Below, one piece after another: positions 50,314-58,471 of a DNA stretch of 63,929 nucleotides. The notes under the pieces are model-generated. The model was not told the origin of the DNA. It saw only the letters and a list, made by a program, of their open reading frames with translations, and did no database searches. The position numbers were made by a program, and so were the translations under genes. Origin of the DNA: Flavobacteriaceae bacterium UBA4166. Its GTDB lineage: Bacteria; Bacteroidota; Bacteroidia; Flavobacteriales; Flavobacteriaceae. The DNA lies in assembly GCA_002379985.1 (NCBI GenBank), contig DFVG01000053.1:1-63929 (forward strand). Reading direction: 5' to 3'. Position 1 is the stretch's first letter, and the number at the start of each line of letters is the position of its first letter.

Positions 50314-51642
50314 ATGAAAATAGGACTACTTACAAGGAGTCTAAGCATTGCTGTTTTCTTTTTTTCAATGTTTATATTCCAAAACACCAACGGTCAAGTT
50401 GGAATAAATACTACAAACCCGGCACCGGGATCCATGCTTGACATTGAAACTACGGACAAAGGAATTGTCATTCCGAGAGTAAACATTGCCGATCTCTCAA
50501 CCATCGCCCCGGTAACCGGTGGAAGCACAGAAAGTCTACTGGTCTATAACACGAATGTCGGCACAGGCCCGGGATTCTTTTATTGGGACAGCACGCAATG
50601 GGTTCCAGTTGGAACCGGTGAGTTTTGGGAGTTAGATGGAAATTCAGGCACAACACCCGGAACCGGAGCAGGTCAGCATTATATTGGCACTTCCGACAAT
50701 CAAGACCTTGTGATTGCTGCGAATGGAACGGCAGTCACAACCATGACAACGGGCGGTCAAATATTAAGTCAGACTGGTTCTGCTGGAAGTCCGACATACT
50801 CGTTTGCTTCCGATTCGAACACAGGAATCTACCGAAGTACGGCAGACCGCATCAACATTTCTGCCGGTGGTCGAGAAATGGTGGAATTCCGCGAAAGCGG
50901 AGGAAGTTCCGTAATTACTTTTAATGATGGAGGTAACAATACCGATTTCAGAATTGAAGGTACCAACGAAAACGATATCATTTTTATCGATGCCGAAAAT
51001 GATCGCTTAGGATTTTTAGAAGATGCCCCACAAACTGATATTCACGTGGGCGGAACCAACACACAAATTCGCATTGACGCCTTTAACGACACGAATGATG
51101 CGAATAATAACGGAGTTGATTTTTCTCCGGTGTATGTAGACACTAATGGAAACCTTACCCTAGAAGGACCGCTTATTCAAAATAATATGCCCGAGGATAA
51201 TTTTGCCACCTTCGTTCCTATAACAACCAATATAGATTCACCTCTAGGAACCTTTGTAGCGCAAACCTTGTACACCTCAACGGTTACCCTAACGCAAGAC
51301 GCTCTCGTTGAAGTAGTGTATCAACTTGGGGTAAATATTACGGATCTTGGACTACCCATTACCGATGGCGATCCGCGGCAGTATGGTACGGCATTATTTA
51401 TTGATACGCAATTGGTTGGATATACGTCTGAGTGTTATACTAGCTCCGGAACCGGTACTGTAACTAGCGGAACTTTCTTTCTGAATGGAAACGGATACGC
51501 ACAACTAACAGGTGCCGCTGCAGGAACCACATACAACCTTCAAGTAATAGGTTTCGTATTTGGTGCCAATGAAGATAGTGTACGTGGTGAATTTGGAGGA
51601 AATGTAGGAACCGACCGTTTTCAGGTAATCGTTCACCATTAA
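50314..51642 (+). CDS. Secreted VGIGTT-module protein
   Basis: The 442-residue protein has a signal peptide ending NTNGQ. The module (VGINTTNPAPGS, LDIETTDKGIVIPRVNIADL, ESLLVYNT, GPGFFYWDSTQW) is closest to that of the 41360 gene: both have PRVNI and the GGSTESLLVYNT/GSTTESMLVYNT variant. Then follow WELDGNSGTTPGT and HYIGTSDNQDLV repeat-like units, and a C-terminal jelly-roll-like domain (STVTLTQDALVEVVYQLGV ... TTYNLQVIGFVFGAN) ending FQVIVHH. There is no sorting domain. It lies 10 bases before a small exported-protein gene. Confidence 0.74.
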   Translation: MKIGLLTRSLSIAVFFFSMFIFQNTNGQVGINTTNPAPGSMLDIETTDKGIVIPRVNIADLSTIAPVTGGSTESLLVYNTNVGTGPGFFYWDSTQWVPVGTGEFWELDGNSGTTPGTGAGQHYIGTSDNQDLVIAANGTAVTTMTTGGQILSQTGSAGSPTYSFASDSNTGIYRSTADRINISAGGREMVEFRESGGSSVITFNDGGNNTDFRIEGTNENDIIFIDAENDRLGFLEDAPQTDIHVGGTNTQIRIDAFNDTNDANNNGVDFSPVYVDTNGNLTLEGPLIQNNMPEDNFATFVPITTNIDSPLGTFVAQTLYTSTVTLTQDALVEVVYQLGVNITDLGLPITDGDPRQYGTALFIDTQLVGYTSECYTSSGTGTVTSGTFFLNGNGYAQLTGAAAGTTYNLQVIGFVFGANEDSVRGEFGGNVGTDRFQVIVHH

Positions 51643-51652
51643 TTAGCATCTT

Positions 51653-52024
51653 ATGAGAACAATCTTCATATCTCTAATATTTGTATTATTGGTTGCAGGA
51701 ACTGCTTCTGCGCAGAAAAGTAGTACTAGTCCCGAAATGTCGCGTGCATTGTTAACCTTAGAAAATTTGGTGAAAGCGCAACATCCGGTCGCTGTTTCAG
51801 CAAAAGGAACAAATTCCGCTAGAAAAAAAATAATGCAAGATCCAACTGCCAAAGCGGTGAACGCTCAAATTCAAGTGTCCGAGGCACAGCGGACCAAAAA
51901 TGCCTTTTTGTTTGTGATTAAAGACAGTCAAAAAAAACTGGTACATCCACGTCCGAAAGCAACAAAAAAAATAAGTGATGAGCAAGTAACTTCGTTGAAA
52001 GCGGCACTAGGAATTGATCACTAA
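51653..52024 (+). CDS. Small exported protein of unknown function
   Basis: The 123-residue protein has signal peptide MRTIFISLIFVLLVAGTASAQ. The mature part is basic and Lys/Ala/Ser-rich, with no motif I recognise. It is coupled to the preceding surface-protein gene (10-base gap), so it may help its export or assembly. That is inference from position. Its stop overlaps the convergent gene's stop (CTAA). Confidence 0.65.
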   Translation: MRTIFISLIFVLLVAGTASAQKSSTSPEMSRALLTLENLVKAQHPVAVSAKGTNSARKKIMQDPTAKAVNAQIQVSEAQRTKNAFLFVIKDSQKKLVHPRPKATKKISDEQVTSLKAALGIDH

Positions 52025-52350
52025 CCGATATATTTTAAAAACGCTCCCCAAGACCTCATCTTTAAATAGTTGGGGTCTTTTTCATTTTGATACGCCTCGC
52101 GTTCAAAACTAATATTCCGATACGCTAAAGACCGGTCGCCACTTCGTATCCATCGAAGCAAGAATTCCAAAACGTACCAAAGGTAAAATGGCAATATCAG
52201 TAGTTCCAATTGTTGCCTCACATGGATCTTCTCATGCTGTATTAGCACCCAGTCTTCCAGACAATTCTTGTCACGAACAACAACAAATGGCCAGAGCGTT
52301 ATCGCTCTTATATTCTTTAGAAGTAATGCCGGGTTCACAATAATTATCAC
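52021..52350 (-). CDS. Minimal M56/BlaR1-like HExxH membrane protein
   Basis: The 109-residue protein contains HEKIHVRQQLELL, an HExxH zinc-site motif of the M56 (BlaR1-type) metallopeptidase family, with a hydrophobic stretch behind it (LELLILPFYLWYVLEFLL) and FEREAYQNE downstream, where the third ligand usually lies. It is far shorter than M56 sensors: no sensor domain and no BlaI repressor gene alongside. It may be a stand-alone zinc-protease core or a non-catalytic remnant. It is divergent from the DUF5522 gene, 33 bases between starts. Confidence 0.72.
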   Translation of the reverse strand: MIIIVNPALLLKNIRAITLWPFVVVRDKNCLEDWVLIQHEKIHVRQQLELLILPFYLWYVLEFLLRWIRSGDRSLAYRNISFEREAYQNEKDPNYLKMRSWGAFLKYIG

Positions 52351-52371
52351 CGCTACAAGATAAGATTTTGG

Positions 52372-52379
52372 TATTTTTG
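52372..52379 (+). promoter_or_regulatory. -7 box directly before the DUF5522 start
   Basis: TATTTTTG, a perfect TAnnTTTG. The ATG at 52384 follows after 4 bases, so the mRNA would be nearly leaderless. No TTG lies at the -33 distance. Confidence 0.45.
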
Positions 52380-52383
52380 ATGT

Positions 52384-52566
52384 ATGGCTTTTTTTAAAAA
52401 GAAAATCGTATTAGAGGAAGGTGATTATTACCTAACCCCAGATGGATATCGCTGTTTTACCGAACAGTATCATCTGAAACGAGGCTATTGCTGCGAAAGT
52501 GGTTGCCGCCATTGCCCATATGGGTACAACAAAAAAACCAATACCACAACATCACCAAAAAAATAA
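52384..52566 (+). CDS. DUF5522-family small Cys-rich protein
   Basis: The 60-residue protein contains YYLTPDGYRCFTEQYHLKRG followed by CCESGCRHCPYGY, with five Cys including a CxxC. This matches the DUF5522 family, a short Bacteroidota and proteobacterial protein of unknown function, perhaps metal-binding. The gene lies 11 bases before hutU, so the two are probably co-transcribed. An in-frame upstream reading of hutU from 52488 would overlap it and is not needed. Confidence 0.88.
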   Translation: MAFFKKKIVLEEGDYYLTPDGYRCFTEQYHLKRGYCCESGCRHCPYGYNKKTNTTTSPKK

Positions 52567-52577
52567 CGCGAGTACCT

Positions 52578-54563
52578 ATGACTTTTGCTGAAGAAATACA
52601 AGGTGGCATTCCGAAGGAGTTACCTCCTCCTAAACCCTACGATACCGATATTAATCATGCTCCTAAACGGAAAAAGATCTTAACGGAAGGCGAAGAACGA
52701 TTAGCCCTTCAAAACGCTCTGCGCTATTTCGAACCAAAACACCATGCCACCCTTTTAGCGGAGTTTCAGGAAGAACTAGATACGTATGGCCGCATTTACA
52801 TGTATCGTTTCCGTCCGGATCATGAAATAAAAGCCCGGCCAGTCGATTCCTATCCTGGGAAAAGTCTGCAAGCGAAGAGTATTATGCTCATGATCCAAAA
52901 TAATTTGGATCACGCTGTTGCCCAACACCCTCATGAATTGATCACCTACGGCGGGAATGGTGCCGTTTTCCAAAATTGGGCGCAGTACAGACTTACCATG
53001 CAATACCTCAGTGAGATGACCGACCAGCAGACTTTAGTGATGTATTCGGGGCATCCACTAGGGTTATTTCCTTCGCATGAAAATGCTCCTCGTGTGGTCG
53101 TCACCAACGGCATGATGATCCCTAATTATTCTGCTCCAGACGATTGGGAGCGCTTTAATGCCTTAGGGGTCACACAATACGGGCAAATGACAGCGGGTAG
53201 TTATATGTATATCGGTCCGCAGGGAATCGTTCACGGAACGACGATCACGGTCCTGAATGGTTTCAGAAAAATAAAGAAAGATCCGCAAGGCGGATTGTTT
53301 GTAACTTCAGGACTGGGTGGTATGAGCGGCGCGCAACCTAAAGCGGGTAATATTGCAGGCTGTATTACCGTTTGTGCCGAAGTAAATAAAAAGGCCATTC
53401 ACACACGCCACAGCCAAGGATGGGTAGACGAAGTTATTTCAGACTTAAAAAAGCTTTCCGAAAGAGTTAAAAAAGCAAAGGAAGAAAAGGAGACGGTTTC
53501 CATTGCGTATGAAGGCAACGTTGTTGATATATGGGAACATTTTTTACAGGAAAATATTACCATCGATCTAGGCAGCGATCAAACTTCGTTACACAATCCA
53601 TGGGCCGGAGGATACTATCCGGTTGGAATGAGCTATGAGGCCTCCAATGAAATGATGGCGAATGACCCCAATCAATTTAAATCAAAAGTTCAAGAAAGCT
53701 TGCGTCGCCAAGCCGCAGCTATCAACGAACACACCAAGCGCGGAACGTATTTCTTTGACTATGGAAACGCGTTTCTTCTGGAAGCTTCACGTGCCGGGGC
53801 AGATATTATGGCAACTGATGAAGAGACACAACGAGAGTTCAGATATCCTAGTTACGTTCAAGATATCATGGGACCCATGTGCTTTGATTATGGCTTTGGA
53901 CCTTTCCGATGGGTGTGTGCTTCGGGTGATCCCAAGGACCTGGAAAAAACAGATGCCATTGCTACGAAAGTACTGAAGCAACTCATGAAATCAGCTCCTG
54001 AAGAAATTCAGCAGCAAATGAATGACAATATTAAATGGATACAAGGGGCACAGGAAAATAAATTAGTTGTAGGCTCTCAAGCACGTATCTTATATGCCGA
54101 TAGTGAAGGTAGAATTGCCATTGCAAAGGCTTTTAATGATGCCATCGCCACGGGAGATATTGGCCCCGTAATTTTAGGGAGAGATCACCACGATGTTTCC
54201 GGAACCGACTCCCCCTATCGCGAAACATCAAATATTTACGATGGAAGCAGGTTTACCGCAGATATGGCCATCCATAACGTCATTGGAGACAGTTTTCGAG
54301 GCGCAACTTGGGTAAGCATCCACAATGGTGGTGGCGTAGGTTGGGGTGAAGTGATGAACGGTGGATTCGGTATGGTTCTTGATGGTACTATGGAAGCGCA
54401 GCAACGATTGCAGTCAATGCTATTTTGGGATGTTAACAACGGCATTGCAAGACGTAGCTGGGCAAGAAATGAAGAAGCGGTATTTGCCATCAAACGAGCC
54501 ATGGATCAAGAACCTTCGCTTAAAGTTACGCTTCCAAATTTCGTCGACGAATCATTATTTTAA
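52578..54563 (+). CDS. hutU: Urocanate hydratase
   Basis: HutU hydrates urocanate to 4-imidazolone-5-propionate, the second step of histidine degradation, with tightly bound NAD+. From the ATG at 52578 (MTFAEEIQGG) it has 661 residues, the longer Bacteroidota version (about 550 in Pseudomonas). Motifs present are ITYGGNGAVFQNW, VTSGLGGMSGAQPKAGNIAG, FGPFRWVCASGDP (with the active-site Cys) and HNGGGVGWGE. No hutH, hutI or hutG is in this window. It lies 11 bases after DUF5522 and 12 bases before a DUF4136 lipoprotein gene. Confidence 0.95.
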   Translation: MTFAEEIQGGIPKELPPPKPYDTDINHAPKRKKILTEGEERLALQNALRYFEPKHHATLLAEFQEELDTYGRIYMYRFRPDHEIKARPVDSYPGKSLQAKSIMLMIQNNLDHAVAQHPHELITYGGNGAVFQNWAQYRLTMQYLSEMTDQQTLVMYSGHPLGLFPSHENAPRVVVTNGMMIPNYSAPDDWERFNALGVTQYGQMTAGSYMYIGPQGIVHGTTITVLNGFRKIKKDPQGGLFVTSGLGGMSGAQPKAGNIAGCITVCAEVNKKAIHTRHSQGWVDEVISDLKKLSERVKKAKEEKETVSIAYEGNVVDIWEHFLQENITIDLGSDQTSLHNPWAGGYYPVGMSYEASNEMMANDPNQFKSKVQESLRRQAAAINEHTKRGTYFFDYGNAFLLEASRAGADIMATDEETQREFRYPSYVQDIMGPMCFDYGFGPFRWVCASGDPKDLEKTDAIATKVLKQLMKSAPEEIQQQMNDNIKWIQGAQENKLVVGSQARILYADSEGRIAIAKAFNDAIATGDIGPVILGRDHHDVSGTDSPYRETSNIYDGSRFTADMAIHNVIGDSFRGATWVSIHNGGGVGWGEVMNGGFGMVLDGTMEAQQRLQSMLFWDVNNGIARRSWARNEEAVFAIKRAMDQEPSLKVTLPNFVDESLF

Positions 54564-54575
54564 AACACTAACGCT

Positions 54576-55112
54576 ATGAAATTTGTAAAATTTATTCCAT
54601 TGATTATAGCGACGCTAGTACTAACTTCATGCAGTACCGTTCGCGTTGCTACCGATTACGACAGACAAGCCAATTTCACCGGTTACAGTTCGTTCGCGTT
54701 CTATAAGCCGGGGATCGACAAAGCACAGATTTCAGACCTTGACAAAAAGAGAATCCTCCGTGCCATTGATGTGGAACTTTCAAACAAAGGATTGGTAAAG
54801 TCTGAATCGCCCGATCTATTAGTAAGCATCTTTACCAAAGAACGAGAACGTGTGGACGTCTACAACAACAACTTTGGTTGGGGTTGGGGCTGGAACCCAT
54901 GGTGGGGTGGTGGCTTTGGAAGCACTGTTTCCCGCTCTACCGAAGGCAGTTTGTACATAGATCTTATTGATGCTAAAACGAATGAATTGGTTTGGCAAGG
55001 GGTTGGAAGCGCCAATTTAGTGACTCATAATATGGAAAAGAAAGAAGAACGCATCCGTGAAATTGTGGCAGAAGTATTGTCACAGTATCCTCCCGGAATT
55101 GCTTCCAACTAA
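54576..55112 (+). CDS. DUF4136-family lipoprotein
   Basis: The 178-residue protein has a lipoprotein signal ending LVLTSCSTVRV (Cys19). The DUF4136 pattern follows: ATDYDRQANFTGYSSFAFY near residue 26, DKKRILRAIDVELSNKG, then a Gly/Trp loop (NNFGWGWGWNPWWGG) and GSLYIDLIDAKTNELVWQG. It is expected on the inner face of the outer membrane. The function of the family is unknown. It lies 12 bases after hutU and is likely in the same transcript. Confidence 0.9.
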   Translation: MKFVKFIPLIIATLVLTSCSTVRVATDYDRQANFTGYSSFAFYKPGIDKAQISDLDKKRILRAIDVELSNKGLVKSESPDLLVSIFTKERERVDVYNNNFGWGWGWNPWWGGGFGSTVSRSTEGSLYIDLIDAKTNELVWQGVGSANLVTHNMEKKEERIREIVAEVLSQYPPGIASN

Positions 55113-55217
55113 CAAGTAACACTAACAAAAAAACCTAGTTCCGAAGCGCTCGGCAATATGCAACCTCATCTCAAGACAGTTGGGGTTATTAGTTATGAAT
55201 TAATTTAAAAAAAAGCT

Positions 55218-56333
55218 ATGAAAATTTTTTATGCATTATGTATTTGTCTTGTGGCCGGGGCTTCTTCCCTAATGGCGCAAGACTTTCAGCGTGGAACCAT
55301 CACAAAGAACGATGGTACTACCACCCAAGGACGTGTTGCCATTGACAACACAAATCAAGAAGTGATCTTTAAAACGGACGGTCAGACTACTACCGTTCCC
55401 TTCAATTCGATTCGATCGGTAACCATGGGAACTACTACTATGAACGCCTTGTCACTTAATGAAACTTCATTTCTTGCCGCTACGCTGGTGGAAGGGAAAG
55501 CAACCTTGTACAAAGTAGCAAGTAACGAATATTACATTGTCAATGAAAACGGCCGTTCGCAGCAAATAAACATCAAACAAGATGAGGATAGAATTCCCGG
55601 AACACTCGCTGTATTATTTAGCGATTGTAATGAGATTCGTTCTCGTATTAACGGTGAAGACAGCTTTAGTGAAAGCGATTTGATTGCGTATACCGAACAA
55701 TATAATAATTGCGCTTACAGCGCATACAGCCCCACTGAAAATGAAGCTGCCATGGCAGCACGACATAACACCGACAAGATGCGGTGGTATTTCGGACTCG
55801 GTGCTAATTTCAATAGCATTGCTTTCTTTGACAGTTCCGACACCGAAAACCAAACGGCCGCGACTGTACACGCTGGTGTGGCGACCTCTCCGTCATTCAC
55901 GGGTTCACTTCAAGGAAATCTATATTTCTATTTGGAAGGGACCGCAGGGTTTTCTGGAGATAAAGACTTCTCCAACAGTCCGGAAGCAGCGAACTTCCGA
56001 GTGAATCACTTTCGTTTGATTGGAGGAACAGAATTCCACTTCAATAAAAATGGCGGATTTCAACCCTTCATCGGAGCCGGAATAGGCGCCGCGGGAGATT
56101 ATTTCAAAGGAACTTACCAAGGGTATGATTTCGAAATAAGTGGAGGTAATGTATTCTTCGCTCCTAGCGCCGGGGTAGTGTTTCCGATAGGGAATGGAAA
56201 GGCACTCGGACTCAAAGTAACGTATCTCACCGAATACGATAATGACCTGACGTTTCCGATTGCTCAAGACACGCCACTCTTCTTAGAAGTAGATAGCCAG
56301 CATATCAATGCTTCGGTGAATTTTTATTTCTAA
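55218..56333 (+). CDS. Outer-membrane beta-barrel protein
   Basis: The 371-residue protein has a signal peptide ending ASSLMAQ. The N-terminal part (about 20-175) is a small beta domain (GTITKNDGTTTQGRVAID). A C-terminal eight-strand-like barrel follows (about 190-371), with alternating aromatic and polar residues, Gly-rich turns and a final HINASVNFYF strand ending in Phe. It may be a transporter or anchor of unknown specificity. Upstream there is TTG, 18 bases, TAATTTAA, a weak promoter. A bidirectional terminator follows. Confidence 0.8.
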   Translation: MKIFYALCICLVAGASSLMAQDFQRGTITKNDGTTTQGRVAIDNTNQEVIFKTDGQTTTVPFNSIRSVTMGTTTMNALSLNETSFLAATLVEGKATLYKVASNEYYIVNENGRSQQINIKQDEDRIPGTLAVLFSDCNEIRSRINGEDSFSESDLIAYTEQYNNCAYSAYSPTENEAAMAARHNTDKMRWYFGLGANFNSIAFFDSSDTENQTAATVHAGVATSPSFTGSLQGNLYFYLEGTAGFSGDKDFSNSPEAANFRVNHFRLIGGTEFHFNKNGGFQPFIGAGIGAAGDYFKGTYQGYDFEISGGNVFFAPSAGVVFPIGNGKALGLKVTYLTEYDNDLTFPIAQDTPLFLEVDSQHINASVNFYF

Positions 56334-56352
56334 GAAAAAAATTAAATACAAT

Positions 56353-56382
56353 AAAAAAGCCTCCAAAATGGAGGCTTTTTTT
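56353..56382. terminator. Bidirectional terminator
   Basis: An A-run, GCCTCC (56359-56364), loop AAAAT, GGAGGC (56370-56375), then seven T. The leading A-run makes it work for both the barrel gene and the convergent E1 gene that ends at 56384. Confidence 0.92.
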
Positions 56383-56383
56383 A

Positions 56384-58471
56384 TTAGTACGCCAAGAGTT
56401 CTTCTAGTTTGCTTTTTACTTTCTCTGTGGAAGGAATCATCGTTTCTTCTAAGGTGGAATTAAGCGGAATAGCGGGCATATTTTCGGAACCGATGACTAT
56501 CACCGGCGCGTCTAATTGTTGAAAACATTCCTCTTGAATTTTTCCGGCGAGGGCACGAGCGAAGGTATTTTCGGAAGGTTCTTCGGTGACTACCAAACAT
56601 TTTCCACATTTTCGGACACTTTTAAACACAGTTTCATAATCTAGCGGATGCAGTGTTCTGAGATCCACCACTTCTATTTGGTCTTCCATTCCTAATGCTT
56701 CGGAAGCATTGAGTGCCCAATGCACACCCATTCCGTAGGTAATCACAGAAATCGTTTCCACGTCTTCCTGCTTCCAGATTTCCTGTAGCACCCAAGCCTT
56801 TCCGAACGGTAATACATAATCTTCCGCAGGTTCTACCGAAGTAGCTCCTTTGGTTCCGGGAACTTTACTCCAATACAACCCTTTATGTTCAAAGATCACT
56901 ACCGGATTAGGGTCGTAATAAGCCGCTTTCATTAGTCCTTTTAAGTCGGCACCGTTGCTTGGATACGCAATTTTGAGTCCGCGTATATTGGTCACCACAC
57001 TTTCCACCGAAGAAGAATGATACGGACCTCCACTTCCGTAGGCACCAATAGGCACACGCAGGACCATAGAGACCGGCCATTTTCCATTCGACAAATAACA
57101 ACTTCTGGAAACTTCCGTAAACAACTGATTCAATCCCGGCCAAATATAATCGGCAAACTGTACTTCCACGATCGGTTTTAATCCTACCGCACTCATTCCC
57201 ACAGTAGAACCAACAATGAACGCTTCCTGAATAGGGGTATTGAATACCCGGTTGTCACCAAATTTCTGTGCTAAAGTAGCCGCTTCGCGGAAGACGCCTC
57301 CTAAGCGACCTCCCACGTCTTGGCCGTAGAGCAAGCATTCTTTATGCTTGGTCATCAATTCTTCGATAGCGAATAAGGCACAATCTACCATCACCACTTT
57401 ATCAGCTCCCTGCGGACTCCGTTCTCCGGTTTCCTCGGTGATTTCAGTAGGCGCAAAATCATGGGTAAATAGATCTTCCGGTGTTGGATCTTCTGCATTG
57501 AGTGCTTTAGCAAGCGCTTCTTTTACCTCTTCGTTGCATTCGTCTTCGATCTGTTGTAGTTCCGCTTCGGAAAAATCATGTTGCAACAACAATTGCTTCA
57601 ACTTCGGATAGGGATCGCGGGCACGAGACTCTTCCAGATCGTCACGATACCATTCCATGCGAACGCCAGAGGTATGGTGATTTAACAGTGGTACTTTTGC
57701 GTGAATAAGAAAGGGGCGACGTTCTTTTCGAATCGTTTCTATTACTTTTTTTACCGTGGTATAACTTTCCTGAAAATCGGTTCCATCGATCGAAATAGCT
57801 TCTAATCCGTGAAATCCGGCTGCATATTCTGCCGCGTTTTGAGCTCTAGTTTCCACCTCATTGGCCGAAATATCCCAACCATTATCTTGTACCAAATATA
57901 GAATGGGCAATTGTTTCAAGGCTGCCATCTGAAAGGCTTCGGCTATCTCTCCTTCGGTAACAGAAGCGTCACCGAGTGAACAGACGACTAATGGAGCCGC
58001 TTGGTCTTTTTCGTCGAGACCTTCTGCTTCCTTATACCACATGCCCATGGCCGTTCCAGTAGCGGGAATCGCTTGCATCCCGGTAGCCGAACTTTGATGC
58101 GGAATTTTTGGCTTATCGGCATCTCGTAAACTGGGGTGTGAATAATAGGTTCTTCCTGCGGAAAAAGGATCGTCCTTCTTCGCCAGCACTTGCAGCATCA
58201 AATCATACGGCGTCATGCCAATCGCCAATAACATACTATCATCACGATAATACGGAAACGCAAAGTCTTGGGGCAAGAGTTGCATCCCAACGGCGGTTTG
58301 GATCACTTCGTGTCCGCGAGAGGTGGCATGTACATATTTGGAAACGACCTTAAAATTTTCTTCGTATTGAAAGGTCATTGCCTTGGCATAACATAGATTG
58401 GCATATGCTTGCTCCAATACTTCCTTTGGAATGCGATTTGCTTGTTTCTCTGTGATATCTTCCTTCATCAT
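56384..58471 (-). CDS. Fused E1 alpha/beta 2-oxoacid dehydrogenase (branched-chain type)
   Basis: The 695-residue thiamine-diphosphate enzyme decarboxylates a 2-oxo acid and passes the acyl group to E2. The first half (about 1-330) is E1 alpha, with the ThDP motif CSLGDASVTEGE (164-175) and VQDNGWDIS. After an acidic linker the second half is E1 beta (LYGQDVGGRLGG, PIGAYGSGGPYHSS, VVTEEPSENTFA). One-chain E1 is common in Bacteroidota. Branched-chain 2-oxoacids are the likeliest substrate, though pyruvate cannot be excluded. Its start overlaps the E2 stop by 4 bases. No E3 gene is present. Confidence 0.9.
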   Translation of the reverse strand: MMKEDITEKQANRIPKEVLEQAYANLCYAKAMTFQYEENFKVVSKYVHATSRGHEVIQTAVGMQLLPQDFAFPYYRDDSMLLAIGMTPYDLMLQVLAKKDDPFSAGRTYYSHPSLRDADKPKIPHQSSATGMQAIPATGTAMGMWYKEAEGLDEKDQAAPLVVCSLGDASVTEGEIAEAFQMAALKQLPILYLVQDNGWDISANEVETRAQNAAEYAAGFHGLEAISIDGTDFQESYTTVKKVIETIRKERRPFLIHAKVPLLNHHTSGVRMEWYRDDLEESRARDPYPKLKQLLLQHDFSEAELQQIEDECNEEVKEALAKALNAEDPTPEDLFTHDFAPTEITEETGERSPQGADKVVMVDCALFAIEELMTKHKECLLYGQDVGGRLGGVFREAATLAQKFGDNRVFNTPIQEAFIVGSTVGMSAVGLKPIVEVQFADYIWPGLNQLFTEVSRSCYLSNGKWPVSMVLRVPIGAYGSGGPYHSSSVESVVTNIRGLKIAYPSNGADLKGLMKAAYYDPNPVVIFEHKGLYWSKVPGTKGATSVEPAEDYVLPFGKAWVLQEIWKQEDVETISVITYGMGVHWALNASEALGMEDQIEVVDLRTLHPLDYETVFKSVRKCGKCLVVTEEPSENTFARALAGKIQEECFQQLDAPVIVIGSENMPAIPLNSTLEETMIPSTEKVKSKLEELLAY

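Noticed and set aside
52488..52577. Longer HutU reading from 52488
   Set aside because: It overlaps the DUF5522 gene in another frame; MTFAEEIQGG at 52578 is a natural start.
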